Shown here: one piece after another, positions 43,090 through 51,733 of the stretch
Position numbering within the stretch: the stretch's first letter is position 1
Layout: the number at the start of each line of letters is the position of its first letter
DNA from: Nocardioidaceae bacterium
GTDB lineage: Bacteria > Actinomycetota > Actinomycetes > Propionibacteriales > Nocardioidaceae
Direction of reading: 5' to 3'
NCBI GenBank assembly: GCA_030447865.1
Contig: JAUJOD010000003.1
Location: 129,099 to 193,098, forward strand
DNA: 64,000 nt
Program-made: the position numbers and the translations under genes
Notes under the pieces: model-generated
The model's input: the letters and a program-made list of their open reading frames with translations, nothing else
What the model was told of the DNA's origin: nothing
Database searches by the model: none

Positions 43090-43902
43090 ATGCCTGAGAC
43101 GCCCGGCCCACCACCCGCGCCGCGGCTCGCCGTCATCGGCGGGTCAGGGTTCTACGAGTTCCTCGACGCGCCGCGCTCGGTCGAGGTGTCGACACCGTAC
43201 GGCGACCCGTCGGCGCCCGTGGCCGTCGGTGCCATCGCCGGCACGCCGGTCGCCTTCCTGCCGCGGCACGGCCGCCGCCACGAGTTCCCGCCGCACCGGG
43301 TCAACTACCGCGCCAATGTCTGGGCGCTGCGCTTCCTCGGAGTGCGCCGCATCCTGGCGCCCTGCGCCGTCGGCAGCCTGCAACCCGACCTGGGGCCGGG
43401 CGCGCTCGTCGTACCCGATCAGCTCGTCGACCGCACCGCCGGGCGCGTCCAGACGTTCATGGACACCGGAGCAGTCCACGTCGGGTTCGCCGACCCCTAC
43501 TGCCCCGCGTTGCGCCGGTCGCTGGCCGACGCCGACGAGAAAATCGTCGACACCGCCACCATGGTGGTGATCGAGGGGCCACGGTTCTCGACGCGGGCCG
43601 AGTCGTTGTGGTACGCCGCTCAAGGCTGGTCGCTGGTCAACATGACCGGCCACCCCGAGGCCGTCCTCGCCCGCGAGCTGGCGATGTGCTACGCCGCCAT
43701 CGCGCTCGTCACCGACCGCGACGCCGGGATCAGCGCCGAGGAGTCGGTGACGCAGACCGACGTCTTTGCCGAGTTCGCGCGCAACATCGACCGGCTGCGC
43801 GCCCTGCTCCTCGACGTGGTATCCGCGCTGCCCGACGAGCGCACCGACTGTGGCTGCGACACGGCACTCGACGGCATGCGCCCGCCCTTCGACCTCCCCT
43901 GA
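43090..43902 (+). CDS. mtnP: S-methyl-5'-thioadenosine phosphorylase (MTAP family)
   Basis: 270 residues from ATG 43090. A phosphorylase of the MTAP/PNP fold cleaving methylthioadenosine or a purine nucleoside. LAVIGGSGFYEFLD is the N-terminal phosphate loop, LPRHGRRHEFPPHRVNYRANVWAL the conserved phosphate/ribose region, and IEGPRFSTRAESLWYAAQGWSLVNMTGHPEAVLARELAMCYA the substrate loop with the MT-specific methionine. Family-typical length. It follows the exporter after 26 bases, probably with its own expression. Purine-nucleoside specificity is possible. Confidence 0.87.
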   Translation: MPETPGPPPAPRLAVIGGSGFYEFLDAPRSVEVSTPYGDPSAPVAVGAIAGTPVAFLPRHGRRHEFPPHRVNYRANVWALRFLGVRRILAPCAVGSLQPDLGPGALVVPDQLVDRTAGRVQTFMDTGAVHVGFADPYCPALRRSLADADEKIVDTATMVVIEGPRFSTRAESLWYAAQGWSLVNMTGHPEAVLARELAMCYAAIALVTDRDAGISAEESVTQTDVFAEFARNIDRLRALLLDVVSALPDERTDCGCDTALDGMRPPFDLP

Positions 43903-43980
43903 GCCGATAACCTCGGGGCTGCCAAACCCCGTCATGGCGCAACCCGGCGTCGCCGCGGCCCGCCGGTGAGGAGACCGCAG

Positions 43981-44658
43981 ATGCGCAAGCTTGCGGTGAC
44001 CGTGGTCATCCTGGCCCTGCTGGCGGTGGCGGTCGACAGAGTGGGGGAGTACGTCGCCGAGCGGATGGTCGCCGACCGCATCCAGCAGCGCGAGGGGTTG
44101 GCAACGGCGCCCAACGTCGAGTTCGGCGGCTTCCCCTTCGTCACTCAGGTGCTCGACCGGGAGTTCTCCAGCGTCGAGGTCTCGCTGGCTACCGCAACCG
44201 CCGCGGCGAGCGAGCAGCACAGCCTGCGGGTGCTGGACATCGAGGCCGACTTCCGCGACGTCCGTGCCTCCGAGGACTTCCGCCAAGCGGTAGCTGCCTC
44301 GATGAGGGGCCGGGCCACGGTCCCGTTCACGTCGATCGAGGAGATCGCACCAGTCCAGGTGACCTACGGCGGCGCGGCACCCGAAGGCGACGGCCTGCTC
44401 ACGATCACACCTGACGACTCGCGGTTGCCATCGTTCTCCGTGCGGGTGGGCTCACTCGGTGGCACCAGTGTTGGGTTCCTCGGAGCGGACGGCTCCACCA
44501 GGCTGCCGTTCGGTCCACGGTTGAACAAGGAGCTGGGCGACCTCCTGCGACCCCACAACCTGGCAGGTCTTCCGTCGGGATTCCGGCTCGAGTCGGTCGA
44601 CGTGACGTCAGACGGCATCGAGCTCGTCCTCGCAGGTCGAGCAGTCCAGCTTGGCTGA
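43981..44658 (+). CDS. DUF2993 (LmeA-like) protein
   Basis: 225 residues: a membrane anchor (MRKLAVTVVILALLAVAVDRVG) followed by a lipid-binding DUF2993 domain (FGGFPFVTQVLDREFSSVEVS, VLDIEADFRDVRASEDF). The family includes LmeA, a periplasmic phospholipid-binding protein of mycobacteria. ATG 43981 directly follows GAGGAGA. A -10 TAACCT at 43908-43913 precedes a leader of about 60 bases that can fold CGGGG against CCCCG. Its last eight bases overlap the next gene's TTG start. Confidence 0.8.
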   Translation: MRKLAVTVVILALLAVAVDRVGEYVAERMVADRIQQREGLATAPNVEFGGFPFVTQVLDREFSSVEVSLATATAAASEQHSLRVLDIEADFRDVRASEDFRQAVAASMRGRATVPFTSIEEIAPVQVTYGGAAPEGDGLLTITPDDSRLPSFSVRVGSLGGTSVGFLGADGSTRLPFGPRLNKELGDLLRPHNLAGLPSGFRLESVDVTSDGIELVLAGRAVQLG

Positions 44659-45724
44659 CCGTCCGATGCGGGTATTGCTGACCGGTGCCGCTGGCTTCAT
44701 CGGCGCCGCGGTGCGCGCCGCCCTGCGGGAGCGCGGCCACGACGTCGTGGCGGTGGACGCGTTGATCCCGCAGGCGCATCAGGAAGACGCAGCGGCACCA
44801 CCGGGTGTACACCGGCTGGACGTGCGCGACGCACCCGCAGTCCGCGCTGCACTCGACGGTGTCGATGTGGTCTGCCACCAGGCGGCGATGGTGGGCGCGG
44901 GAGTCACCCCGGCCGACCTGCCCCTGTACGCCGCGCACAACGACCTCGGCACCGCGGTAGTGCTGGCCGCCATGGCCGAGAGGGGAGTCGACCGCATCGT
45001 GCTCGCCTCGTCGATGGTCGTGTACGGCGACGGGCGGTACCGATGCGGGCAGCACGGCACCCAGCCCCCTACCACCCGCCAGCTTGCCGATCTCACCGCC
45101 GGCCGGTTCGACGTTGGTTGTCCGCTGTGCTCTGCGCCCATGGACTGGCAGCTGGTCGACGAGCACGCAGCGCTACAGCCGCGGAGCAGCTACGCGGCGA
45201 GCAAGGTCGCCCAGGAGCACTTCGCCGTCGCGTGGGCACGCCAGCTTCCCGGCGCGGCTGTCGCGCTGCGCTACCACAACGTCTACGGTCCGGGCATGCC
45301 GCAGGACACGCCGTACTCAGGGGTGGCGGCTGTCTTCCGGTCGGCGCTCGAGCGTGGCGAGCCACCCAGGGTGTTCGAGGACGGCGGCCAGATGCGCGAC
45401 TTCGTGCACGTGTCGGACGTCGCGGCGGCGAACGTGCTAGCGGTCGAGCAGGTGGCGGGCCTGCCCGGTGACACGTTCGTGGCGTACAACATCTGCTCCG
45501 GCCAGCCGGTCTCCATCGTCGATGTCGCCCGGCACCTCACGACGGGCGCCGGCCGGGACGACGCGCCGGTGGTGTCGGGTGAGTTCAGAGCCGGCGACGT
45601 CCGGCACATCGTGGCCAGTCCCGAGCTGGCCCGTGCCGAGCTCGGCTTCACCGCACGCGTATCCCCGGCGACCGGGCTGGCGGAGTTCGCCACCGCTCCG
45701 CTGCGCCCGGTCACCAAGCGGTGA
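44651..45724 (+). CDS. NAD-dependent epimerase/dehydratase with zinc-ribbon insert
   Basis: 357 residues. Rossmann GxxGxxG is LLTGAAGFIGAAV, the catalytic triad has Ser in VLASSMVVYGDG and YAASK in QPRSSYAASKVAQEH, so it is an extended SDR. Between strand 5 and the Tyr-Lys pair is an insert with CxxH (RCGQHG) and CxxC (CPLCSAP), which may bind zinc. TTG 44651 overlaps the preceding stop; ATG 44666 (MRVLLTGAAG) is an alternative that begins at the first strand. The last 14 bases overlap the convergent gene. Sugar substrate unknown. Confidence 0.8.
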   Translation: MADRPMRVLLTGAAGFIGAAVRAALRERGHDVVAVDALIPQAHQEDAAAPPGVHRLDVRDAPAVRAALDGVDVVCHQAAMVGAGVTPADLPLYAAHNDLGTAVVLAAMAERGVDRIVLASSMVVYGDGRYRCGQHGTQPPTTRQLADLTAGRFDVGCPLCSAPMDWQLVDEHAALQPRSSYAASKVAQEHFAVAWARQLPGAAVALRYHNVYGPGMPQDTPYSGVAAVFRSALERGEPPRVFEDGGQMRDFVHVSDVAAANVLAVEQVAGLPGDTFVAYNICSGQPVSIVDVARHLTTGAGRDDAPVVSGEFRAGDVRHIVASPELARAELGFTARVSPATGLAEFATAPLRPVTKR

Positions 45725-47057
45725 CAAGCAGGTGCTGGACCACCAGGGCGGTCACGACCTGGAGGATCAGCCCGAGTCGGCGCCACCGCGGCGGCAGCAG
45801 CGCACACCCGAGCAGCAGCCACGGCACGAACGGCAGCCAGATGCGTTCCACCTCCGCCTTGCTCATCCCTGACAGGTCGGCGACCACGACCATGGCGATC
45901 GCGGCCGTGGCAAGGATCAGGGCTGTCCGCTCACCGGTCGGCTGGCGGGTGCCGATCCGTACCCTGCTCAGGACCGTCGCCACGGAGGCACCGACGATCG
46001 GCCCTGCGCTGAAGCACAGTGCAGCCAGGTTGGCCCAGAGCCAGTACCTCGTTGGTCGAGAGCTAGCTACCCCGTCCCAGTAGCGTTCCCGGAGGACCGG
46101 GTAGGCCTCCCACCACGCGAAGCCGGCCCAGGCGAAGGTCAGCACGACAACCAGCGCGGCGGCTACCGCCCAGGGCAGTGGTCGCCAGTCGCGTGCGACG
46201 AGCAGCACGGCCACCGCCAGGATTCCGAGCAGCACCATGCCGTACGACATCAGCACGCAGTAGCCCAGCAGCAGGCCGGCCACCAGCCCCCAAAGCGCGA
46301 CCAGGCTCCGCCGCTGCTCGGTGGCCGACACCGCCAGGCAACACAGCCCCCACGCGGCCACCGCGCCGAACACCGCGTCGGCCGACACCGCCATCCAGAT
46401 CGCGGCCGGTCCGAGGACCAGAAACGGTGCCACCCTCCGGGCGACCGCCTCGGTGCCGAGTCGGCGTACGGTCAGCAGGACAGCCACCGGGGTAGTCGCT
46501 GCGACCAGCAGCACCACCCACCCGGCTGCCAGTCCGCTCCCGAGCCCTAGGTGGACCAGCAGCACGAAGAACAGCAGCGCCCCCGGCGGGTGGCCGGCGA
46601 CATGCGTGGGCCAGTTCCGGGCGTGGTCGAACGGGATCCGCTCGACGTACTCGTGCAAGGTGGCCGAGACGTCGGTCACGGAGCGAGCGGTGCGCAGGTA
46701 CTCGTATTCACCGCCGAGGACGCCGCCGATTCCGGCCCATCCGTCGACGGTGGCAAGGCTGGCCAGCCAGGCCACGCTCAGGAGAAAGCTGCCGAGCAGC
46801 AGCCAGCGCCACGGCCACCTCTCCGCTGCGGCGGCGGCGCTGAGTACTCCGACGATCCCGACCAGCACGGCAGGGAGCGTGCCTGGACCAACCCGTGGCT
46901 TCCAGTCGGCTCGCAGCGGCTCGAAGTGAAACTCGAAAAGGTGCACATTCCAGTCGAGGGCATCGGACAGCGCCATGGCGACCACCATCAAGGCCACGGC
47001 GACCAGCAGCCCCCACGCTGGCGCCCGGTCACCGCGCTTCAGCGCCCCGGAGACCAT
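45711..47057 (-). CDS. Polytopic membrane glycosyltransferase-like protein
   Basis: 448 residues from ATG 47057 (an in-frame GTG at 47123 would add 22 hydrophilic residues). About eleven membrane helices (LLVAVALMVVAMALSDAL, LLLGSFLLSVAWLASLA, ALLFFVLLVHLGLGSGL, LALGVVAGLLLG-like stretches, LPWAVAAALVVVLTFAWAGF) with an acidic outer loop after helix 1 (WNVHLFEFHFEPLRADW) and THVAGHPPGALLF. This resembles GT87/PMT-type polyprenol-sugar transferases of actinobacteria. It overlaps the 3' end of the epimerase by 14 bases, tail to tail, and is divergent from the GT2 operon. Confidence 0.7.
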   Translation of the reverse strand: MVSGALKRGDRAPAWGLLVAVALMVVAMALSDALDWNVHLFEFHFEPLRADWKPRVGPGTLPAVLVGIVGVLSAAAAAERWPWRWLLLGSFLLSVAWLASLATVDGWAGIGGVLGGEYEYLRTARSVTDVSATLHEYVERIPFDHARNWPTHVAGHPPGALLFFVLLVHLGLGSGLAAGWVVLLVAATTPVAVLLTVRRLGTEAVARRVAPFLVLGPAAIWMAVSADAVFGAVAAWGLCCLAVSATEQRRSLVALWGLVAGLLLGYCVLMSYGMVLLGILAVAVLLVARDWRPLPWAVAAALVVVLTFAWAGFAWWEAYPVLRERYWDGVASSRPTRYWLWANLAALCFSAGPIVGASVATVLSRVRIGTRQPTGERTALILATAAIAMVVVADLSGMSKAEVERIWLPFVPWLLLGCALLPPRWRRLGLILQVVTALVVQHLLVTAW

Positions 47058-47179
47058 CCGGAAAGCGTAGACACCGTGAGCTCGGTCGGTGGTGCTGACC
47101 GACGCCGCCGCGTGGACCGTCACAGTTTCGTAAGCGGTGATTCATCCCATTGCCGGCGCTGTTTTCCTATGGTGGCCGA

Positions 47180-47833
47180 ATGACCTGTGACCTGGTGCTC
47201 CCCTGCCGAGACGAGGCGGCTGCCTTGCCTGCGCTGCTCGCTAGGGTGCCGACCGGGCTTCGAGTCATCGTCGTCGACAACGGCTCGAGCGACGCCACGG
47301 CCGAGGTGGCGGGCGACCTGGGCGCCACCGTCGTACGCGAGAACAACCCGGGGTACGGCGCTGCGGTCCACGCCGGCGTCGAGGCTGCGACTGCGCCGCT
47401 GGTGGCAGTCATGGACGGTGACGGTTCGATGGACCCCGCCGAGCTGTTGCCCATCATCGACCAGGTCGCGTCCGGGGCCGCAACGATGGCCGCTGGTCGC
47501 CGCCGACCGGTCAGTCGCGACGTGTGGCCATGGCACGCCAGGGTCGGCAACCAGCTGATGCTTGCGTGGGTACGGCGACGTACCGGGCTGCACGTCCACG
47601 ACATCGCCCCGATGCGGGTGTGCGGTCGGCAGGATCTGCTTGACCTAGCCGTGGGTGACCGACGGTTCGGCTACCCGCTGGAGCTGCTGGTGCGGGCCCA
47701 GCGTGCCGGCTGGGTGATCACCGAGCATGACATCACCTATCGCCCTCGGGCGGCCGGGACAAAGTCGAAGGTGTCGGGTTCGGTGCGCGGCACGCTGCGA
47801 ACCGCCCGGGACTTCGCCAAGGTGCTGCCGTGA
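47180..47833 (+). CDS. Glycosyltransferase family 2 protein
   Basis: 217 residues of a GT-A fold with no membrane helices: CDLVLPCRDEAAALPALLAR, VIVVDNGSSDATAEVA, DxD in VAVMDGDGSMDPAELLPI, and APMRVCGRQDLLDLAVGDRRFGYPLELLVRAQRAGW. The plan is that of DPM1/dolichol-phosphate sugar transferases without their membrane part. First gene of a block (47180-50982) in which each start overlaps the stop before by four bases, so tight co-translation is expected. The acceptor is unknown. Confidence 0.87.
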   Translation: MTCDLVLPCRDEAAALPALLARVPTGLRVIVVDNGSSDATAEVAGDLGATVVRENNPGYGAAVHAGVEAATAPLVAVMDGDGSMDPAELLPIIDQVASGAATMAAGRRRPVSRDVWPWHARVGNQLMLAWVRRRTGLHVHDIAPMRVCGRQDLLDLAVGDRRFGYPLELLVRAQRAGWVITEHDITYRPRAAGTKSKVSGSVRGTLRTARDFAKVLP

Positions 47834-48633
47834 CCAGTGGCGCGCGCGACTGGCGCGCTCGCGGCTGCGGTGTGTTGGTGGTGGCGAAGGCCCCGGCGCC
47901 GGGATTCGCCAAGACCCGGATCGGTGCAGTGGTGGGCGCCGAGGCGGCGGCGGAGCTGGCTGCGGCCGCCCTGCTCGACACTCTGGACGCAGTGGAGCGA
48001 TGGGAGCCAGCGTGCCGTCGGCTGCTGGCGATGACCGGGTCGCTGCCGGCCGCCGCTCGCCGGGTTGAGATCTCGCAGCGGTTGGCCACCTGGACGGTCG
48101 TCGAGCAGCGCGGCGCGACGTTCGGCGACCGGCTGGTCTCAGCGCACCGCGAGGCTGCACTCAGGTGGGGTCCTGACTTTCCCGTCGCCCAGATCGGCAT
48201 GGACACCCCAGGCATCACCGGCGGCGACCTCGACGCGATCGTCGGTGCGCTCGACGGCGCACGGTCCGGCGGACCGTCCGGCGCAGTCGATGTGGCGCTC
48301 GGCCCGGCCGTCGACGGTGGTTGGTGGGGCCTGGCGACCGCCCGGGCGGGGTACGGCGACCAGCTGGCCGGCGTACCGATGTCTCGGTCCGACACGGCCG
48401 CGCGCACGGTGGCGGCGCTGCAGGGGGCTGGGGCCAGGATTCGGCTGGTGCATGAGCTGCGGGATGTCGACGACTGGGCTGACGCGGTCGCTCTCAGCCG
48501 CGCCGCTCCGCAGTTGCGCACCGCGCAGGTGGTCCGGCGGTTGCGGCCGAAACCGGGGGCTATCGACCACATCGGCACCGCAACAGTCCGCGAGCACGCT
48601 GCGCTGTCTCAGCGGGGCCGGGTGCAGACGTGA
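47830..48633 (+). CDS. DUF2064 (TIGR04282-type) glycosyltransferase-like protein
   Basis: 267 residues from GTG 47830. The nucleotidyl-transferase-like start VLVVAKAPAPGFAKTRIG, the middle VEQRGATFGDRLVSAHREA, and the signature IGMDTPGITGGDLDAIV with LGPAVDGGWWGLATAR match DUF2064. Members are sometimes labelled arsenosugar-biosynthesis glycosyltransferases, but no arsenic genes are here, so that name should not be carried over. It overlaps GT2 upstream and the methyltransferase downstream by four bases each. Confidence 0.82.
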   Translation: MTSGARDWRARGCGVLVVAKAPAPGFAKTRIGAVVGAEAAAELAAAALLDTLDAVERWEPACRRLLAMTGSLPAAARRVEISQRLATWTVVEQRGATFGDRLVSAHREAALRWGPDFPVAQIGMDTPGITGGDLDAIVGALDGARSGGPSGAVDVALGPAVDGGWWGLATARAGYGDQLAGVPMSRSDTAARTVAALQGAGARIRLVHELRDVDDWADAVALSRAAPQLRTAQVVRRLRPKPGAIDHIGTATVREHAALSQRGRVQT

Positions 48634-49310
48634 CGACGACGCTGCCCCACCGGCTGCCGACTCAGCGGTTGGCAGATCTCCTCACCCCGGCCGCTGCGTT
48701 CGGAGCAGCGCTGCGCGGTGAGCCGTGCCTGGTCATCGCCGACCACGGCACCACCTTGTTGCAGACCTGCCGGTGGCAGGGCGAGTCGGACGAGACTGAC
48801 GAGCCGTTGCTCGCCCGGTGCCGTGGCGCGACCGTGGACATCGGCTGCGGTCCGGGGCGGCTGACGGCGGCGTTGCTGGGCCGGGGTATCGCCGCGCTGG
48901 GCATCGACATCGTGCCGGCGGCGGTCGAGCAGGCGAGGGCTAGAGGCGGGATCGCCTTGCAGCGTGACGTTTACTCAGTCCTGCCCGGAGAGGGCCGCTG
49001 GGACACCGCGCTGCTGGCCGACGGCAACATCGGCATTGGCGGGGACCCGCTGCGGTTGCTGCGTCGAGCCACCCAGCTGCTGGCGCAGGGCGGGCGGGTC
49101 GTTGTTGAGCTGGCGCCTCCGGGCGGGAAGGTGCGGATCCACTGGATGAGACTCGAGGTCAACGGACGGCAGACGCGGCGCTTCTCGTGGGCGGTTGTGC
49201 CCGCCGACCGCATCGCCTACTTGGCCGAGCAGTCGGCGTTGCAGGTGATTGAGGTCATGGAGCAGCACGGGCGCTGGATCGCCCACCTTGCGAAGCCGGG
49301 CCGCCGATGA
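48630..49310 (+). CDS. Class I SAM-dependent methyltransferase
   Basis: 226 residues. The SAM-binding motif I is TVDIGCGPGRLTAALLGRGI, followed by acidic LGIDIVPAAVEQARARG, post-I VYSVLPGEGRWDTALLADGNIGIGGDP and VVVELAPPGGKVR. The acceptor is unknown; the context with two glycosyltransferases suggests a sugar or lipid-linked product. GTG 48630 overlaps the DUF2064 stop. Confidence 0.85.
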   Translation: MTTTLPHRLPTQRLADLLTPAAAFGAALRGEPCLVIADHGTTLLQTCRWQGESDETDEPLLARCRGATVDIGCGPGRLTAALLGRGIAALGIDIVPAAVEQARARGGIALQRDVYSVLPGEGRWDTALLADGNIGIGGDPLRLLRRATQLLAQGGRVVVELAPPGGKVRIHWMRLEVNGRQTRRFSWAVVPADRIAYLAEQSALQVIEVMEQHGRWIAHLAKPGRR

Positions 49311-50476
49311 AGCTCACACTGCCAACTCCCAAACTGCCAAGTCCGGAGAGCTTCACGTCACGGCTGCGCGGGCCGGAGGTCGCCTCGCGGATCGGGCTGT
49401 GGCTCGGCATCTGCTTCGGCGTCGCCTTCGTTACCGGGCTGATCAGCCACGCGGCGCAGGACACGCCAACCTGGCTGACGTTCCCGACTCGTCCCGTGTC
49501 GCTCTACCGCGTCACGCAGGGGCTGCACGTGATCGCCGGCACCGCTGCGGTTCCGTTGCTGCTCGCCAAGCTGTGGTCGGTCTATCCGAAGCTCTTCAAC
49601 CGCTTCGCCCTGCGCGAGCCACGCAAACTGGTCCTGCAGCTCGCCGAGCGCGGGTCCATCGCAGTTCTTGTCTCCGCCGCGATCTTCCAGCTGGCGACCG
49701 GGCTGGCAAACTCGGCCCAGTGGTACCCGTGGAGCTTCAGCTTCCGCGACACCCACTACGCCGTGGCCTGGGTTGCCATCGGGAGCCTGCTCGTCCATAT
49801 CGCGGTGAAGCTGCCCGCCGTACGCACGGCGCTGACCGGCCCGCTCGACGACGCCGAGCCGCCGGTTGAGGCAACGGACGGGCAGCTCAGCCGGCGTGGG
49901 TTCTTGCGCTCCACGTGGCTCGCAGCGGGGGTCGCGGTGCTCGCCACCGCGGGGGCCACCGTGCCGGCGCTGCGTAAGGTGTCGATCTTCGCGGTCCGGT
50001 CCGGTGAGGGCCCGCAGGGCGTCCCCATCAACAGGAGCGCCGAGGCGGCGGGGGTCACCGAGTCGGCGGCCCGGCCGTCGTACCGTCTCGAGATCGGGTA
50101 CGGCGACCGCCGGGTGTCGCTGTCGCGAACGGACCTGGAGGCGATGCCCCACACGTCCGCCGTCCTGCCGATCGCGTGCGTTGAGGGGTGGAGCGCCTCG
50201 GCCACCTGGACCGGCGTACGGGTGCGGGAGCTGCTTGCGCTGGTCGGCGCGCCAGCTGGCTCCGACGTGAAGGTCGAGTCGCTGGAGCGGTCCGGAGCCT
50301 TCAGCGAGAGTGAGCTCCCTTCGCAGTTCACCCAAGACGACCTGACGCTGCTCGCGCTGAAGATCAACGGCGAGACGCTCAACATCGACCACGGGTACCC
50401 CTGCCGCATCATCGCGCCGGCCCGGCCAGGCGTGCTGCAGACCAAGTGGGTGTCCCGGATGAGCGTGCTCGCATGA
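49307..50476 (+). CDS. Molybdopterin-dependent oxidoreductase with membrane N-terminus
   Basis: 389 residues. An N-terminal part with about four helices (IGLWLGICFGVAFVTGLISH, LHVIAGTAAVPLLLAKLW, SIAVLVSAAIFQLATGLA, YAVAWVAIGSLLVHIAVKL), which has cytochrome b561-like placement of histidines, is followed by an internal twin-arginine-like SRRGFLRSTWLAAG and a sulfite-oxidase-type Mo domain with the molybdenum-ligand Cys in IACVEGWSASATWTG (residue 291). The C-terminal part of the Mo domain, IDHGYPCRIIAPARPGVLQTKWVSR, is also typical. Such proteins reduce S- or N-oxides or sulfoxides; substrate not evident. ATG 49307 overlaps the methyltransferase. Confidence 0.83.
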   Translation: MKLTLPTPKLPSPESFTSRLRGPEVASRIGLWLGICFGVAFVTGLISHAAQDTPTWLTFPTRPVSLYRVTQGLHVIAGTAAVPLLLAKLWSVYPKLFNRFALREPRKLVLQLAERGSIAVLVSAAIFQLATGLANSAQWYPWSFSFRDTHYAVAWVAIGSLLVHIAVKLPAVRTALTGPLDDAEPPVEATDGQLSRRGFLRSTWLAAGVAVLATAGATVPALRKVSIFAVRSGEGPQGVPINRSAEAAGVTESAARPSYRLEIGYGDRRVSLSRTDLEAMPHTSAVLPIACVEGWSASATWTGVRVRELLALVGAPAGSDVKVESLERSGAFSESELPSQFTQDDLTLLALKINGETLNIDHGYPCRIIAPARPGVLQTKWVSRMSVLA

Positions 50477-50982
50477 GGGCGAGTCGGGCGCTGTTGCTGG
50501 CCGCCGGCTTGTCGCTGGTGACATGGGGGGCCTGGAAGCTGGTGGCGTTCGAGCTGCTCGACCTGCGCGCGGTGGCGCTGTGGTTGGCCGGGGGAGTGTT
50601 CGCCCACGATGCGCTGATCGCCCCGTTGACGCTTGGCTTGGCGCTGGCCGCCAGGGCGTTGCCGCGCGGGTGGTGGGCTCCCGCTGCCGTCGGCTTGATG
50701 GTGCTGGGGTCGGTGACGTTGCTGGCGATCCCGGTCCTCGGTGGCCTCGGGGCCCGATCCGACAACCCGACGCTGCTCGACCGCAACTATCTGCTGGGGT
50801 GGGTGGTCCTTGCCGCGTTGACCGTTGCAGCGGTAGTGGTCGCGGGTTGGCGCCGGCAGCGGGCCAGTGGCGCAGGATCGGTTGGGGGTCTGAAGCCGCC
50901 CGGCGGGCCGGACTCGCAGCCGCCGGGAGGGAGCAAGCCGTCGGGCTCCAGGGGCGGTGCACCGCACCGACAGCCCGTGTGA
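50473..50982 (+). CDS. Small multi-pass membrane protein with Pro/Gly tail
   Basis: 169 residues, ATG 50473 overlapping the oxidoreductase stop. Four likely helices: ALLLAAGLSLVTWGAWKLVAF, ALWLAGGVFAHDALIAPLTLGLA, WWAPAAVGLMVLGSVTLLAIP and WVVLAALTVAAVVVAGWR, then a cytoplasmic GGLKPPGGPDSQPPGGSKPSG tail. No domain recognised. Position suggests it belongs with the Mo oxidoreductase, perhaps as membrane partner. Confidence 0.75.
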   Translation: MRASRALLLAAGLSLVTWGAWKLVAFELLDLRAVALWLAGGVFAHDALIAPLTLGLALAARALPRGWWAPAAVGLMVLGSVTLLAIPVLGGLGARSDNPTLLDRNYLLGWVVLAALTVAAVVVAGWRRQRASGAGSVGGLKPPGGPDSQPPGGSKPSGSRGGAPHRQPV

Positions 50983-51049
50983 AGGTGTGTCTCGTGAACT
51001 CCACGCCGACCGACCTCGGGCCATCGAGCCGCGGCGCAGGTGAGTGACG

Positions 51050-51733
51050 ATGGCGGCAGTGCTTGTCGTCGACGACGACCCGACAGTGCGTGAGGTCGTG
51101 TGCTCCTACCTGCGGGCCGACGGCTACGACGTCAGCGAGGCCGATGACGGCGAGGCTGCCTTGGCGATGATCCGGCACCGACGGCCGGACCTCGTCGTGC
51201 TCGACGTCATGCTGCCCGGCGTCGACGGCCTGGAAGTTTGCCGGCAGATCCGCCGCACCACCGACCTGCCGATCATCCTGCTGACAGCGTTGGGGTCGGA
51301 GGAGGATCGCGTCGTCGGGCTCGAACTCGGTGCCGATGACTACCTGACCAAACCGTTCAGCCCGCGCGAGCTCGTACTCCGCGTGGGGTCCGTGCTGCGG
51401 CGGGTGCGGGAGTCGAGCAACCCCGACCCGACGGCGCTGACCGACGGCGACCTTGTCGTCGACGGCGCCAGCCGCCAGGTGCGGGTCGGCGGGGAGCTTG
51501 TCGCGTTGACCGTGCGGGAGTTCGACCTGCTCCGATTTCTGGTCGCCAACCCTGGACAGGTTTTCAGTCGGGCCGAGCTGCTCGAGCGGGTGTGGGGCTG
51601 GTCGTTCGGCGACCACTCGACTGTCACGGTGCATGTACGCCGGCTGCGTGAGAAGGTCGAGCCGGATCCCACCACGCCGACGCGGCTGATCACGGTGTGG
51701 GGCGTCGGGTACCGGTGGGAGGCGGCGGCATGA
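51050..51733 (+). CDS. OmpR/PhoB-type response regulator
   Basis: 227 residues from ATG 51050 (AGGTGAG five bases upstream; GTG 51044 would add two). Receiver: acidic pocket VLVVDDDPT, phosphoacceptor Asp52 in LVVLDVMLPGVDG, Thr in IILLTALGSEEDR and Lys in DDYLTKPFSPREL. DNA-binding winged helix with VALTVREFDLLRFLVANPGQVFSRAELLERVWGW and STVTVHVRRLREKVE, GVGYRWE. Partner of the adjacent kinase; the gene overlap is four bases. Confidence 0.96.
   Translation: MAAVLVVDDDPTVREVVCSYLRADGYDVSEADDGEAALAMIRHRRPDLVVLDVMLPGVDGLEVCRQIRRTTDLPIILLTALGSEEDRVVGLELGADDYLTKPFSPRELVLRVGSVLRRVRESSNPDPTALTDGDLVVDGASRQVRVGGELVALTVREFDLLRFLVANPGQVFSRAELLERVWGWSFGDHSTVTVHVRRLREKVEPDPTTPTRLITVWGVGYRWEAAA

Noticed and set aside
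47830-48633. Arsenosugar biosynthesis name for DUF2064
   Set aside because: No arsenic methylase or radical SAM arsenosugar enzyme is near; the family name is often transferred without support.
49358-51634. Very long antisense frame (about 758 codons) across the Mo oxidoreductase region
   Set aside because: It crosses four well-supported genes and encodes a His/Arg/Gln-rich nonsense sequence.
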